A DNA stretch of 64,000 nt from Paracyclopina nana (lineage: Eukaryota; Arthropoda; Copepoda; Cyclopoida; Cyclopettidae): positions 2,294,001-2,358,000 of the forward strand of contig JAGUCH010000004.1 of the NCBI GenBank assembly GCA_019096065.1, written 5' to 3'. Under the pieces are notes generated by a model, which was not told the DNA's origin, searched no databases, and worked only from the letters and a program-made list of their open reading frames with translations. The position numbers and the translations under genes were made by a program. How positions within the stretch are numbered: the stretch's first letter is position 1; each line of letters opens with the position of its first letter. Shown here one piece after another: positions 24,420 through 35,244 of the stretch.

Positions 24420-24568
24420 GATTATCACACTTTTAGCTTTGTGGCTTCTGCTCTCATAATTGCACAAAGAGAAGTTTTCTGCAAAATACTCGGGAGCTTT
24501 GCAACTTATTGGTGAACTATATAATACTAATAAAATACTAATTTGCAAAGATTGACAAAATGGCTTAC

Positions 24569-24613
24569 CTTCACAAGATTAAGTGGAGCACTCTTGGAAT
24601 AAAAATCACTCAT
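24569..24613 (-). CDS. Possible first coding exon of Disabled
   Basis: ATG at 24613 opens exactly 15 codons and ends at AAG followed by a donor (GTAAGC). The matching phase-0 acceptor upstream of 24419 is not obvious; an AG near 24455-24465 would keep the frame. The exon is tentative. Confidence 0.35.
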
Positions 24614-24985
24614 TTACTTTCTTAGTACTTAAAAAATTACTGAATCATTTGGGAACACTCATAATAGGCAGGCATAGAATAGGAAGACATGTGGGCTTTG
24701 AAGGCTCAAAATTCTATCCCACTGTGTCAATATCATAACAAACAGACCGCCATTGTACCCGACTGTGCAAGCCTGTTATGTTGCTTCAATCATCACCACA
24801 AAGTTGTAGTAGCAGTAGGATTGAGTCAAGGGGGCGTTGTATTTCAGGAAAAAACATCAACTGGGAATTTCTGCCTCAAAGATATGCCCATATTTCATCA
24901 ATTAGCAATCCAAGATATTCCTTAGGAGCATTTATTGCATTTGAACTAGCAGCAAATTTAGGGGATTCCCCAGTTCTGATTAGCA

Positions 24986-25415
24986 TTAAGAAATGTGTGA
25001 TAAATACTGACCAGAATTATGACATTGACGCCGATGAATTGATAGGTAAAGCTGGCTATCGAAACTTTGCGGGCAAAATGGGCAGGCAAACTTGTACCTA
25101 AGAAAAAGAATCAACTTGGTAAATCAGGGGGAAATTGAATGAGTGTTGCAGTCACCTTGGCAAATGGATTTTCTTCATATGCTGCATCACCTTCAACCGA
25201 CTCTCATGGCTAAAGTGAAGACAATGAGGACAATTGAAAGTTCTCGGTCCGCCATTGACTGAGTGGCAACTATCCGTATGTGCTATCAGGTGCAAATTAT
25301 CGAAAAATTTGGCTGGACACTCGGTACACGCAAATTTGGCCTGCTTTTCAATGACAACTTGGACATTCTGGTTCAAATCCACCGGCTCCGATTTCAACTG
25401 GAACACGCTGTTCAT
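24986..25415 (-). CDS. Small C2H2 zinc-finger protein
   Basis: Two exons, 25415-25156 and 25097-24986, joined in phase 2 give 123 residues. Three C2H2 fingers follow one another: CTECPAKF with H and H/C ligands, CPHCLHF with HMKKIH, and CPFCPQSF with HRRQCH. The fingers begin about 25 residues after the chosen Met, with only a charged linker before. Paired fingers with a long spacer before the last His/Cys resemble the interchangeable 3' exons of lola-type BTB/zinc-finger genes. Either this is a free-standing small gene or a remote terminal exon of such a locus; no BTB domain is visible here. It is probably a nuclear DNA-binding protein (family inference). Confidence 0.65.
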
Positions 25416-25520
25416 TTTATTTGGCGTTTTGTTTACAATTCTTAACTTGTTGCAGAGCGACCAGACAAGACGAAGCGGAATGGTGAAAAGAGCCACTTTC
25501 AAAATATTTCCTCAGATTGT

Positions 25521-26351
25521 TCAAGAGTCCTCTCGTCTGAGATCATTTCTGGTTAATTTTGCTTCTTGCATCATCCTCTGCACAGCTCTTTCAGATGGGA
25601 AGGGAAGGCCCAGTTTCAGCAGGTGAGCATAGCCTTTCAGGGTTCCCAGGCTGATCAAATCAAAGGCCTTGATGTACGTCTCGTCTGACCAAAATGGCAT
25701 GTGGTTTTGCAAGCTCTTGATCTGGTCGACGGAAAGAACAGTCCTGATACACTCTGATTTCTCTCTCAGGTCTCTCTGGATCCTTTTCAGCCTTTTGATG
25801 GTGGCATCCTGTTCCTCCAGGATTTTAGTGATGGTGTCAGTCTTGGCAATCTCGTCCTGGGTGTAAGCCACCTCGTTGATGATCACAGGCTTGGGCTTGC
25901 ACCGAGCTGGCTTTTTCGGAGGCTTCACCTCTTCAGGCTCAGGCTCATGACCAGGCAGGTAATTGCCATGAATGTCACAATTGACATAGTCTTTTGGCCT
26001 CATGAAAAGTATGGGCACAGCACCCGGAGTCAGCTTCAGCTTCTTCCTTGGCCTGCCCTTTCTGTCCATGTTGACCTCGTCCGGGAGAAACATTCGCTTA
26101 GGAAAGTGCTTTGCACATACCCTGAAACAATAAGTATTTTCAGTTTAAAATTAGGAGCGCAAATTTTAAAAGCGCTGCAACATTTACGTTGAATATTCAG
26201 AGGGAGTAAAGTTGACCCTATTGATTCTGTTGAGCCATTCGTTGGCTATTCGTTTGTTCTTGGGGAATGTAAACTGCTGGTGCTTTTTGCAGTTTGGATC
26301 GTTTTTACCGAGTTTGGTCCCAGTAGTGCACCCCACCACGGCACAAGGCAT
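25521..26351 (-). CDS. THAP-domain protein with P-element-transposase-like C-terminal module
   Basis: Two exons, 26351-26188 and 26121-25521, join in phase 2; 254 residues. The N-terminal THAP zinc-binding domain starts MPCAVVGC and ends at the VCAKHF pair of ligands (CX2-4C...CX2H), followed by the MFLPDE segment that replaces the usual AVPT end. Next are a lysine-rich linker, a coiled coil (ILEEQDATIKRLKRIQRDL) and a helical module containing LSVDQIK, WSDETYIKAFDL and LGLPFPS. That last module resembles the region after THAP in P-element and THAP9 transposases. No RNase-H catalytic core follows. It shares architecture and motifs with the next gene, 31 bp away. Confidence 0.8.
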
Positions 26352-26382
26352 GATCACTGGAAAAAAATGCAATAATTAGAAT

Positions 26383-27174
26383 TTAGGCCTTTTCCGGCCT
26401 TTTGGGCTTGGGGCAGACGTCAGCCACGCTTAGCTTTGCGTCAGCCATGAGATTTTTCACCAGCTTCACAGAAGGAAATGGCAAACCCATGTAGAGCACA
26501 TGACAGTACATTTTGGGCCCAGCAACACAATACAGCTCAATGGCTTTGGCTAGCGTCTCATCACTCCACCTGGGCAAGCCTGTCTTGTGGAACATGTTGT
26601 CCATTTGGTCTTTGCTAAACACAGATGTCACAGAGTCCACTTCTTGCTGCAAAACTTTGATGGATGCCTCAAGCAATGCAATTTCTTTCTGGTTGCTTTC
26701 AACGGTTAGCAGCACGTCACACACGTGGTCAACATCCTCGGCCTGAACTTCTTCCGTTATTTCCCTGGTTGCACTTTCAGGTTGGCTTGAAACAGTTGGA
26801 GCCACGCTCGAGCCATAGTTGTGGTCTGTCAAGTTAGGCGTGACAGCTTCATTTTCAATCGCAGCAACGTCTGCTTGATTTTCTCTAGGATTTGTAAACA
26901 CTAAATTCATCGTTGGGTAAGCTTTTGGCCTCAGCCAGCGCCTTTTCCTGGCTCGTCCGCTTTTGTCAACATTCTCATTGTCAGGCACGAACATGTTGGA
27001 ACTAAAGTGCAGATCACAAATGGTCGGCCTTTTCCAGCTGAGTGTGTCGGGCCTCTTAATTTGGCTGGCCCAAAGTTTCCTAAGTTGAGGATCAGAGGGA
27101 AACGGCCTCAAATGAGTGGAGTTCGCCACTCCCCTGCGGCCCGTTGGGCACCCAGACACAAGACAACGACCCAT
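26383..27174 (-). CDS. THAP-domain protein, paralogue of the neighbouring gene
   Basis: Single exon, 263 residues. ATG 27174 gives MGRCLVSGC, the correct start of a THAP domain; the CDLHF ligands, FVPD and a basic RKRRW linker follow. A coiled coil (about residues 165-190) and the module FSKDQMDNM, WSDETLAKAIELY, MGLPFPS match the downstream gene at the same positions. It has no intron where its neighbour has one. The protein is a likely nuclear DNA-binding factor derived from the front part of a P-element-type transposase; the catalytic part is absent. Confidence 0.82.
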   Translation of the reverse strand: MGRCLVSGCPTGRRGVANSTHLRPFPSDPQLRKLWASQIKRPDTLSWKRPTICDLHFSSNMFVPDNENVDKSGRARKRRWLRPKAYPTMNLVFTNPRENQADVAAIENEAVTPNLTDHNYGSSVAPTVSSQPESATREITEEVQAEDVDHVCDVLLTVESNQKEIALLEASIKVLQQEVDSVTSVFSKDQMDNMFHKTGLPRWSDETLAKAIELYCVAGPKMYCHVLYMGLPFPSVKLVKNLMADAKLSVADVCPKPKRPEKA

Positions 27175-28025
27175 GATAGCCCTCAGCAATTTCGCGATAT
27201 TTCGAACAATGTTATTGTTTTGGATTTTCGTCGGAGGATCGGTTTGCCCCGAGCCACAAAAATATCTGAGGGCAACTACCGAAAATAAAACTCAAAAAAC
27301 GGTTTTTGATGGCACAAAAAATTGGTCTTTGTCATGTAGCAAGAGAAGTGATGCAAAAACGTAAAAAAATGAAAATGGTTTTGTCTGGTACATTTTCTTG
27401 TACCTCATAACCATCTAAGTGAGCACATAGAGAGGTCACATTGACTTGGCAAAGGACCTAACCCAAACTACTTACAACACCCAATAATTATATATTTTCT
27501 GAAAGCTTATGTCCCAAGGGTTCATTTGGTGATAAAATAAGAATCCTGGCCTAAAGCTTCCAATAACATAAAAATAAAAAACGTTTTGCGCAAAAACGGC
27601 TCATTTTTGGGGGATAGTTAGCTTCACTGACCCCCACTAAAATTCAAAAATAAAACTTAAGTTACTTCATAGTAAAATGGCTAGGATGAACAGAAACGGA
27701 GATATAGCTATGCAAAATTTTGACTACTGCCAACTTGATTAATTTTGCATAATAAGTTTGGCAGCAAATATCTCGTTTTGAGTGCATTTTACAGACTTGC
27801 TTATGAAATAAAAAAAGTTAGATCTTCTTCAGATCTCTTCAGTTGGTTGTTGTAATGAGTGTGGGTTAGGACCTTCTTCAAGTCAATGTGAGGTCCTAAG
27901 GAAACAGTCCGAGGAGTGGTTTTAAAAAAATACGAGACTTTTCAATTGAGCAATTATTAGTCTTTATCAAGCAGCAAACAAAAAAATGATCTAATTGTAT
28001 TAATGGAAAAAGTAGTAGTTGTTCT
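27175..28025. other. Intergenic, no gene seen
   Basis: AT-rich spacer between the THAP genes and the first CUB gene. Open frames are short and unconvincing. The left part must contain the THAP gene promoter, but no clear TATA or initiator pair was found. Confidence 0.5.
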
Positions 28026-31000
28026 TCAGCATGGGCCTTGGAAATATCTGATTTTGTAGCCTGGAGTGGTTCCCTCAGTAATAGCAGCTACTGCTAATTC
28101 AAAGCTATCTGAATAAAACTCGAGTCTGAAGGGAATAGCTTTAGCTGGAAAAAATTGAATAAATAAGTGAAGAATATGAATTCCATTTGGATTTTCTTAC
28201 AACAAATAGTTGTGCTGGGTCCATCAGTAACACTAGCTATCCCTTTTTTGCCTCCACATTGTGATGAAGCAGCAAGAACAGCATTATCTGCTGCCTTGAT
28301 TGCTCCAGGAAAGATAAGGCAATCATAAACTCCAACAGTTTTTTTGCCATCAGCACCATAACCACAGCAACTTGATTGCTAAAAAACAGTTAAGCTTATT
28401 CTTAAAAAATAACTACCATTCAATTACTAACTTTTTTGACTGCCTTTGCATTGGTTCCACTAAGCTGAACATCATTCAAAGTGTCGGCCGTCCAGCAGAT
28501 TTTGCAATTTCCAGATTCTCGCCTGAAATAGCTCGATTGATGATGATCCTCAAATTAGAGAATTTTTAGCCCCACCTAACACAAGACACTTGTCTCTGAT
28601 CAGCCAAATGGCTACCACCGTCATAATTGAAAGACTTCATAATGCCAGTCGCTGAATTTCCATAAAAGTACTGGTTGCAGCCTGAAGGGGCCAAATTGTT
28701 GTATCCACAAGAATATTGAGTAACCTAAAAAATATGAGCATGACGTAAACTCAATAATATTCTAGAAAATCAATTACCTTAATGGAAAATGTCCTGGTTG
28801 GAATTGTATTTCCGACTCCAGTTTGGCCAAAAGCAAATGCCAATTCATGGCAACCACCGGTTGCATCAAAATAGACTAAAATTATTGAAATGATACTAGA
28901 AGAAGAATTTGGTACTATTGCGTAAATTCTGACCATGTTCTCCAGTCATTGTGCCACAAATCATGGGTAGATTTGCAGCATTGGTCACAGAAAACTGATC
29001 AGTTAAGCATTGGGTAGCAAAATTGACTGCAATATCTCTAGCAAGGCCAAGAAAACCCCCAATTTGTTTGGTGATAGAAGTTGTCACTGTATTTGGACCA
29101 GTTATCACAAAGGAGTTGAAATCCAATCGGAACTAGAATAAAAAAAGGACTTTTCCACTTGTGACCAGACAAGAGTAATAAATGCAACAGCTACCTGACA
29201 GATGTCACTGCTACATTGGCAAATTTTGGACCTGCATTGTCCAGCTTTGAGATTTGTAGCTTCAAAGTAAGTACAATTTTCGGAAGCACTTGATCCACAA
29301 CCAATTGTGACTAGAATAAAATTGAAGATCTTCACATTTAAAATGCTTCAAAAAAGTTAAGTTCGCAGAATGTCTGCGGCTTTTTGGAGGAGGAAATTAA
29401 TTCTTTTGGACTTGCGAAGCGGTTCAAACTTAGCAGCTATTCTAAATGAAGCTTTAAAAATCTCGAAACTTTTCGGAATTTTATATCTAAGGACGTGTGG
29501 TGGAATCTGAATACCAAACAGCAGCCAAGTTTGATGAATAATCATTTTTTGGTGCTTTATAGTTGCCTACAGTTGCTCTGAGCACAATGAATTCCTACAT
29601 TTCTTGTAAAATGTTTTGCCTAAGACACCTTCTTTGCCTTGTTCAATGCATTAAGAATGATGCCTCAAGGTAAGGAAAAAAATTGTAGGAGGAGCGAATC
29701 TGCTGCTGAGTGAGCGCTGACTGCCAACCTCAGGGTGACCAGAAAATTAGAACGGGTTGTAGCCAGATTTTCCACAAAAATAGTCACGTTTGGTTATTTC
29801 AGAAAAAGACTCAAAATAGCCACAAATTGGCAAAAAATAGCCACATTTTAGGGGATTTTCTAGACAAAGATAAATATTTTGATAATTTGATTTGATCCAT
29901 TTTATGGCATTATTCTGGGTAAAACAATGATTTTCATCTTAGTTTGGTGGCTGATGTTTCCTAAATAAAGTCAGCCATTATTGCATATTTAAATTTTTCC
30001 CCAGCCAGCTTTTTTGAAGATTTTCTAGCGTTTATTTAGTAAAAAATCAAATTTTCGGTCTTTTCAAAAATAGCCCCAAATTGAAAAGGCTACTCAGCCT
30101 AAATTTCCGTAGCCACACCATGATCAAAATTAGTCACTTTGGCTATAAATAGCCACATCTGGTCACCTTGGCCACTCTCCGAGTTCAGCTTGGGGCCGAA
30201 CAACGTTTTTTATGGCATTTTTTGCTATTTTGTCTCATGATTTTCAACATTCACATGAAATCTCGCTTTCTTCACGTTTCTATGGTAAAAGAAAAATCTG
30301 ACTATTGATATTGCTGAAAATGTCTACAACGTGGCGCAAAAAATTGCCAAAATTAGATTTGTTTACTTTCAAGTTGGCTTAAAGTCGATCTGATGTTTTT
30401 TGTAAGATAAGACAATTTTTCTCCTTTCCTTAAGGTGTTTCTCTTGCATTTTCCTAAAAAGTTAGGGACGCACATGAACAGGACACTAGTTTTGGCATTA
30501 ATGGAGGAATGAAGCCTCATTTGAAAGTGAAAGCGTATTTCACTTTATGTACAGTTTTAGAATCCTAGCTCCGTTCTATCAATAGCAGACCCGTTTTACG
30601 TTCCCATATTAGATATAAATAATTATGTCCGTATATATGTTATGAGCCTACATGTGCAGCAAATTCCGAATCCAGAGGCGCATGATCCTGCATTAATTCC
30701 GCCTTTACTCGTGCATTCCTCCCTGGAAACAAAGAAAAATAGCGTAAGTCCTTTTTCTAACTAATAACAATGAATTTTCTAGTTTACTGCGTGTAGCAAG
30801 TTCCATTTTTGGCGCCTCCAGTAACTTGGCATGGATCATTCGGAAATCTGACAACTTGAAAAACGGGCACTGAAAAGAAGAAAAAAGTTGAAAAAATTGC
30901 TTTATTAGTAGCTCCTAAATTCAGAATTATCAGCTGTGTATCAGACTAAAATTAACACATTTTCTTAAGTATTCTTCTCTATTTTTTTCTTTAATATTCC

Positions 31001-31354
31001 TCTCATTTTTTTAAACAGTTCCTAACAAATACCAAATTATGTCTCTATTTTTTTGTATCTGTAGAGACAATTTTGAAACTCACTATTTCCCATTTTTCCG
31101 TTTTTAAAAAGCATCACAAATGCCTGAAAATTATCTTTATCACTTCACCAAAGCAAAAAAATTTAAAAGTTAACCCATCCTTAGAATCTTTGATTGAGGC
31201 ATAACCATAATAATTGTTTAAATTAAACCTTAGCTTTGTCAAATCCTAATTTTATGAGCCAAAGTTACGCACTCTTACCTAGAATCAGATGAAGCAGTCG
31301 AAAGAGAAGTAAAAAGTGCAAGCTAAGATAACACTTAACATCATGGTTTCTAAA
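28026..31354 (-). CDS. Secreted CUB-domain protein, copy 1
   Basis: Exons in transcript order with closing phases: (31354-31279, tentative), 30869-30788, 30722-30652, 29310-29195, 29132-28934, 28875-28778, 28724-28576, 28522-28432, 28378-28201, 28144-28026 (TGA). The tentative first exon encodes a hydrophobic leader-like stretch and lacks an ATG, so at least one 5' exon is unresolved. The body has a Cys-rich module (GTCYT...EEC...GSCASGFGICC), then two CUB-like halves: ENCTYF...ICQFRLDF...ICGTMTGEH and CNQYFYG...SFNYDGG...RRESGNCKICW, ending in PFRLEF...YKIRYFQGPC. This cysteine pattern is that of a large arthropod family of secreted CUB proteins of unknown function. One intron (29311-30651) carries two nested MITEs. 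Confidence 0.75.
29635..30485 (-). mobile_element. MITE family A copy, interrupted by another MITE
   Basis: The ends and interior match the copies at 42107-42512 and 38202-38562: the TGTTCA/TGAACAGGACA termini, GAGTTCAGCTTGGGGCCGA, TTTACTTTCAAGTTGGCTTAAAGTCGAT. Its body is split by the insertion at 29731-30171. It lies in an intron of the CUB gene. Confidence 0.65.
29731..30171. mobile_element. MITE nested inside a family A MITE
   Basis: Ends GGTGACCAGA (left) and TCTGGTCACC (right) are inverted. The interior repeats TAGCCACA/TAGTCAC words in both orientations. Removing it restores continuity of the flanking family A sequence relative to the 42-kb copy, so it inserted later. Confidence 0.6.
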
Positions 31355-31600
31355 CTGATAGAACAGCAATAGGCACTGATAAAATATGCTGAAAAATACG
31401 CGATTTCAAAAGCAAACAGTTATAAATGCTCAGCTAAAACATCATATCCAACAGATATTGATAAAAATAGGGCGTTCCCATATTGACCTGTTAGTGAAGT
31501 TAAGTTAGGTAAAAGTTAAGTTTAGTTCAGTTCAGTTCATGTAGGTAGAACTTAACTTAGCTTAATTTTATGTAGTTCTAGCTTGCTTGCCTAGCTAAGT

Positions 31601-31745
31601 TCATGGAAAAACACTCGCACAACTACAGCCCTCGCAGGCTCGGGCTAGTAAAGCTGTACTCGAGTTTTCCCATTTTAAAATCCTCGCTCAGCTATTTAAT
31701 GACCCTACTTTATGTGCCCCAGCTCGAAATAAATAACTTAAATGG
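31601..31745. repeat. Family D repeat copy
   Basis: This about 140-bp sequence recurs at 42998-43122 and 52937-53120; shared core words include CTGTACTCGAGTTTTCCC and CCTCGCTCAGCTATT. The copy at 52.9 kb shows that the family is an inverted-repeat element. Here only one arm and the loop remain. Confidence 0.75.
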
Positions 31746-34153
31746 AGAATTACGTTTTCCAGCTCCATTTTGTCGAATTTTTCTTGAGGGACTGAAAGCT
31801 TTAGGAGCTTGACTGAAACTGGTTGCAAAGCGCTGCAGTCAGCGCATCAGCAAGGGACGCGCTAATCAGATCGACTTATATACATATACTTGTGTTTTCG
31901 AACTTCTTGCACATTTTTACTCATGTTTCAACTATCAGATTTGGAAAAATTCAGCTTATACAGTCGTCAAAGACTTTCACAGGCGATCTTAAAGTCAAGG
32001 TGATTCGGATCTACTATATAATTCCATCTGCATTTCTGACTTCATTTCCGAATGGGATCTAATTGCCGGGGTAAAATGGCAATAAGATCCAAATATTGAG
32101 ACCGAATGGGAGTCAAAGGTGTTTGGATCCTGGGTTGAGAAGTAGAAAGATTTCAAAATGAGATTGGCAGATTTTGGACTATAGGAAATGAAGGCCAAAA
32201 TGATATTTCGCAAATAAAACGATGCCTTTTTCACTTTACTTTGGTATTTTTCACAAATCTTTCAATTCTTCTTTCAAGCAAAGTCTGAAGTCAAAATATC
32301 TAAAATGTTGGCGTTTCGGCTATTAAACGGCATGGTTCATTTCCTTTGTTACCATTTGAACCTAAAACCCATAGCTACTTCTAATTCGATCTTGAAATCC
32401 AGTTGATTTGAATATAAAACCTCCGACTGTTTTTCGGACTTAATCGCTCTTAATTCTAACATATTGTCGGCGCCCACCAGCTCTTAATATTTTATCACGC
32501 ATGATAGATTTTTGCAATACAAAAGTACAGGCAAAAAGTTTAGTCACCTATAATTGCCCTTCCATGTTTTTTTGGAATTTGGCAATTACTGCATCCTTAG
32601 AACTAAAGGTAAGCTAGCATCTGATCTCAGACACTCGATTAAGAACTTCATGCTAAGGCCAATCTGGTATCAGCACAACTGCAAAAGGATGTACCGCTGG
32701 CACAAATGGGCCAAAAATAGGGGGAGGTTGCTTTAAAACCAGCACTTTTTGTGCCCCAGGTCTTAAGATCTAAAGGTTTGCTTGTCTGTTTTTAAATATG
32801 TAACCAGCATCTGGGTTTCAAAATCTAAAGCATTTGCGACTTTTTACCTGGGTTTAACGATCTGAAAGAACTGAAAAATTATTTTGATTGGAGAACTTAT
32901 AAGAATATAATATTGTCATCAATATGGGCTTTAGATCTTAAAACCCAGGTAGAACTCAAGCCACTTTTTCAGTTTAGATCCCAGTGGCCAAGTTCAGGAA
33001 TGTGCAGGCTTTAAAACCTACTTTTTTCTATCTTAAAACCAAGTCATGCTTTAAAAAGTCCTAAAACCCTCCTCATTTTAGGCCTAAGTTACGGCAAATG
33101 AGATCTCTGACCCGTGTGTCAGCAGAGCAGCAGTAAAAAAATCAGGCGGTGTTATTCAGGGCCTGGGGTTGGCCTGCAACATAGAACTCTATAATATTTT
33201 TAAAAAAATTCTCCAATTTCGGGAAGGTACAAGTGACTGCCAAATAACTAAGAGAGGTTTTTAAAGAAAAGATATAAACACCCTTGAAAAGGTACCCTCG
33301 CAGTCTCAGGTTTCACCAGGTTTTTTTTAAATTTAAAATACTCTCTGAAATATTTCAAATTAAGCCTCGTTTATCCAAAGTAACCGAGCGAAATTAAGAT
33401 TCAATAATATCTATCTAGTAATTAATATTTTAAAGAAACTGCCCTAAATACTTCATACTAATTATTACATTAGGTGAGGCTTAGCACAATCTTAATGATA
33501 ATCAAAATCATAAGTTATCACTGAAATGTAGCTAAGTTTAAAAAAAAAAATATGTGTGAGATCCTAACGTACATAGTTTTGATTCACGGTTTATATTTCT
33601 GTCAGTTTTATCCTCTAGAGTGGCATGGGTTCCACAAATCATCAATGCCACCATTACCAGTTCAACCTGAAAGGATTTTTAGTCAACGATTACTTATGTC
33701 GGTTTGAATAAATTCGAAGTCTTTTTTACAGTTCCCATATTGGCGGCAATAAAATGTCTGTCTCTTCTGGACCCTAGAAAAGAAGTGAAACAACTCAGAC
33801 TCGTCTGATAACCTGGCAAACTTTTGGCCGAGCCAATTTTGGCAGCTTTTTACATTACCTGAAGAAACGCAGGCGAAACGGAATATGTTCAATGCCCAGT
33901 TCACCTACTCTAATTTTTCGTGATTGTCTTTCCTTTAGAATAAAACTGCACGAATTTCAAAAGTTGTCTCTAGGGTTGACTAAACTACCTAGCGAAATAT
34001 TTGAAGAAACACTCAAAATCAAGTTTCATTTCGATGAGTCGAGTCACTTTTTTTGCGGCGAGTAATTATTGTGAATTGTTACTCACATGCTATTTGACGC
34101 TTAGCATCAGGACTAGCATTTTGATATTAAGTATCTTTTGGTTGTTATAGAAG

Positions 34154-34542
34154 GCGGATCCCACAACATTAGGCAGCTAAGCTTAAGGAAAAGCAAAGTA
34201 ACTTTGATTGCGAATATCTCAGCAACTTCTCAACTGATTCGAACCAAAATTGGTAGGATTCATCAGAGTTGCCTTATAATTGTTCATGCCTAATTCAGTC
34301 CAAATCCGAGGTCGCATTCAAAAGATTGGTTTTAAGCAAAGCAAAGCTGGGTTAAGCAAAGGGAAATTGGGTACCACTTAGCAGCCTCGGATTTGCACTA
34401 AATTTGACAGCAACAATTATACGGCAACTCTGATGAATCCTACCAATTTTGGTTCGAATCAGCTGAGAAGTTGCTGAGAAATATGCAATCAAAGTTACCT
34501 TGCTTTTGCTTAAGCTTAGCTGGCTATGTTGTGGGATCCACC
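34154..34542. repeat. Foldback element with long inverted arms
   Basis: Arms of roughly 170 nt are reverse complements: GGATCCCACAACAT...AACTTCTCAACTGATTCGAA on the left pairs with TTCGAATCAGCTGAGAAGTT...ATGTTGTGGGATCC on the right. The loop is about 60 nt. There is no coding capacity. Confidence 0.8.
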
Positions 34543-34551
34543 TAGATTTAT

Positions 34552-34786
34552 GCTGTGTTCATCTATAAAGGAAATTTTTTCCTTCCGTTAAATTGCGTTT
34601 TACTTAAGCCTCCTATTTTAGAACTGATCATTTTTACTCACTTTTGATAGCTTTAAGTAAACCACTTTTCCCACCTCTTTAGGTCACATGAGTTTGAATT
34701 GTTTTGATTAATCAGAAGTACGAAAACTTAGGCGTTTCATTTAAGGCTGTCGTAAGATTTTAAGGAAACGAGGCATAGATGAACAC
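34552..34786. mobile_element. MITE family B copy 1
   Basis: TIRs TGTTCATCTAT / ATAGATGAACA. It matches the copy at 36511-36723 in inverted orientation over nearly its whole length (CTCCTATTTTAGAACTGATCA, AAGTACGAAAACTTA). Confidence 0.75.
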
Positions 34787-35244
34787 CCCATTAAAGCTAT
34801 TTTATTTTTGTGTCATAAAGTAATTATTTGAATAGTTTGACTACTCAGTTTTTTTTCTCAAGCAGTGTCAGCTGAAAAGCCCAGCTGTTGCCCTAAAAAG
34901 CCGCTGGGATCGCCACACATCAATGTTATTGATGTGATACTAATGTGAATAGCTTATATCTAGAAGGCCTTACAGGCTAAGCAATTCTTGTCAAATTGCT
35001 AGCAAAATTATTATACAAAAAACTATAGACTTGCGGCTGAGAATTATACCACCTATTTTCATATTTTTTTGTCGTAGTAGATGAACTGGGCGTAAAAGAG
35101 TGGCGAGAAAGAGTGATCGTAGAAAAAGTGCGCTGCTTACATAAAACTCGTCACACCTGACTTAAAATACGTGCAAAAAAGCAGAGGAAAAGTTGTACTT
35201 CAGCCTCATTTCCTCAGCGCACATCATCAAGAAAAGTCCTCGAG

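Larger units (their letters stand above)
31355..35244. other. Intergenic region between divergent CUB genes
   Basis: No coding exon is supported. It contains a family D palindrome part (31601-31745), a foldback element (34154-34542) and a family B MITE (34552-34786). Tandem AAGTTAAGTT-like words lie near 31495-31560. Promoters of the two divergent CUB genes must lie near its ends but could not be defined. Confidence 0.5.

Noticed and set aside
24689..25101. Plus-strand frames of 78-107 codons
   Set aside because: They overlap the last exon of the minus-strand zinc-finger gene, whose frame and fingers are convincing.
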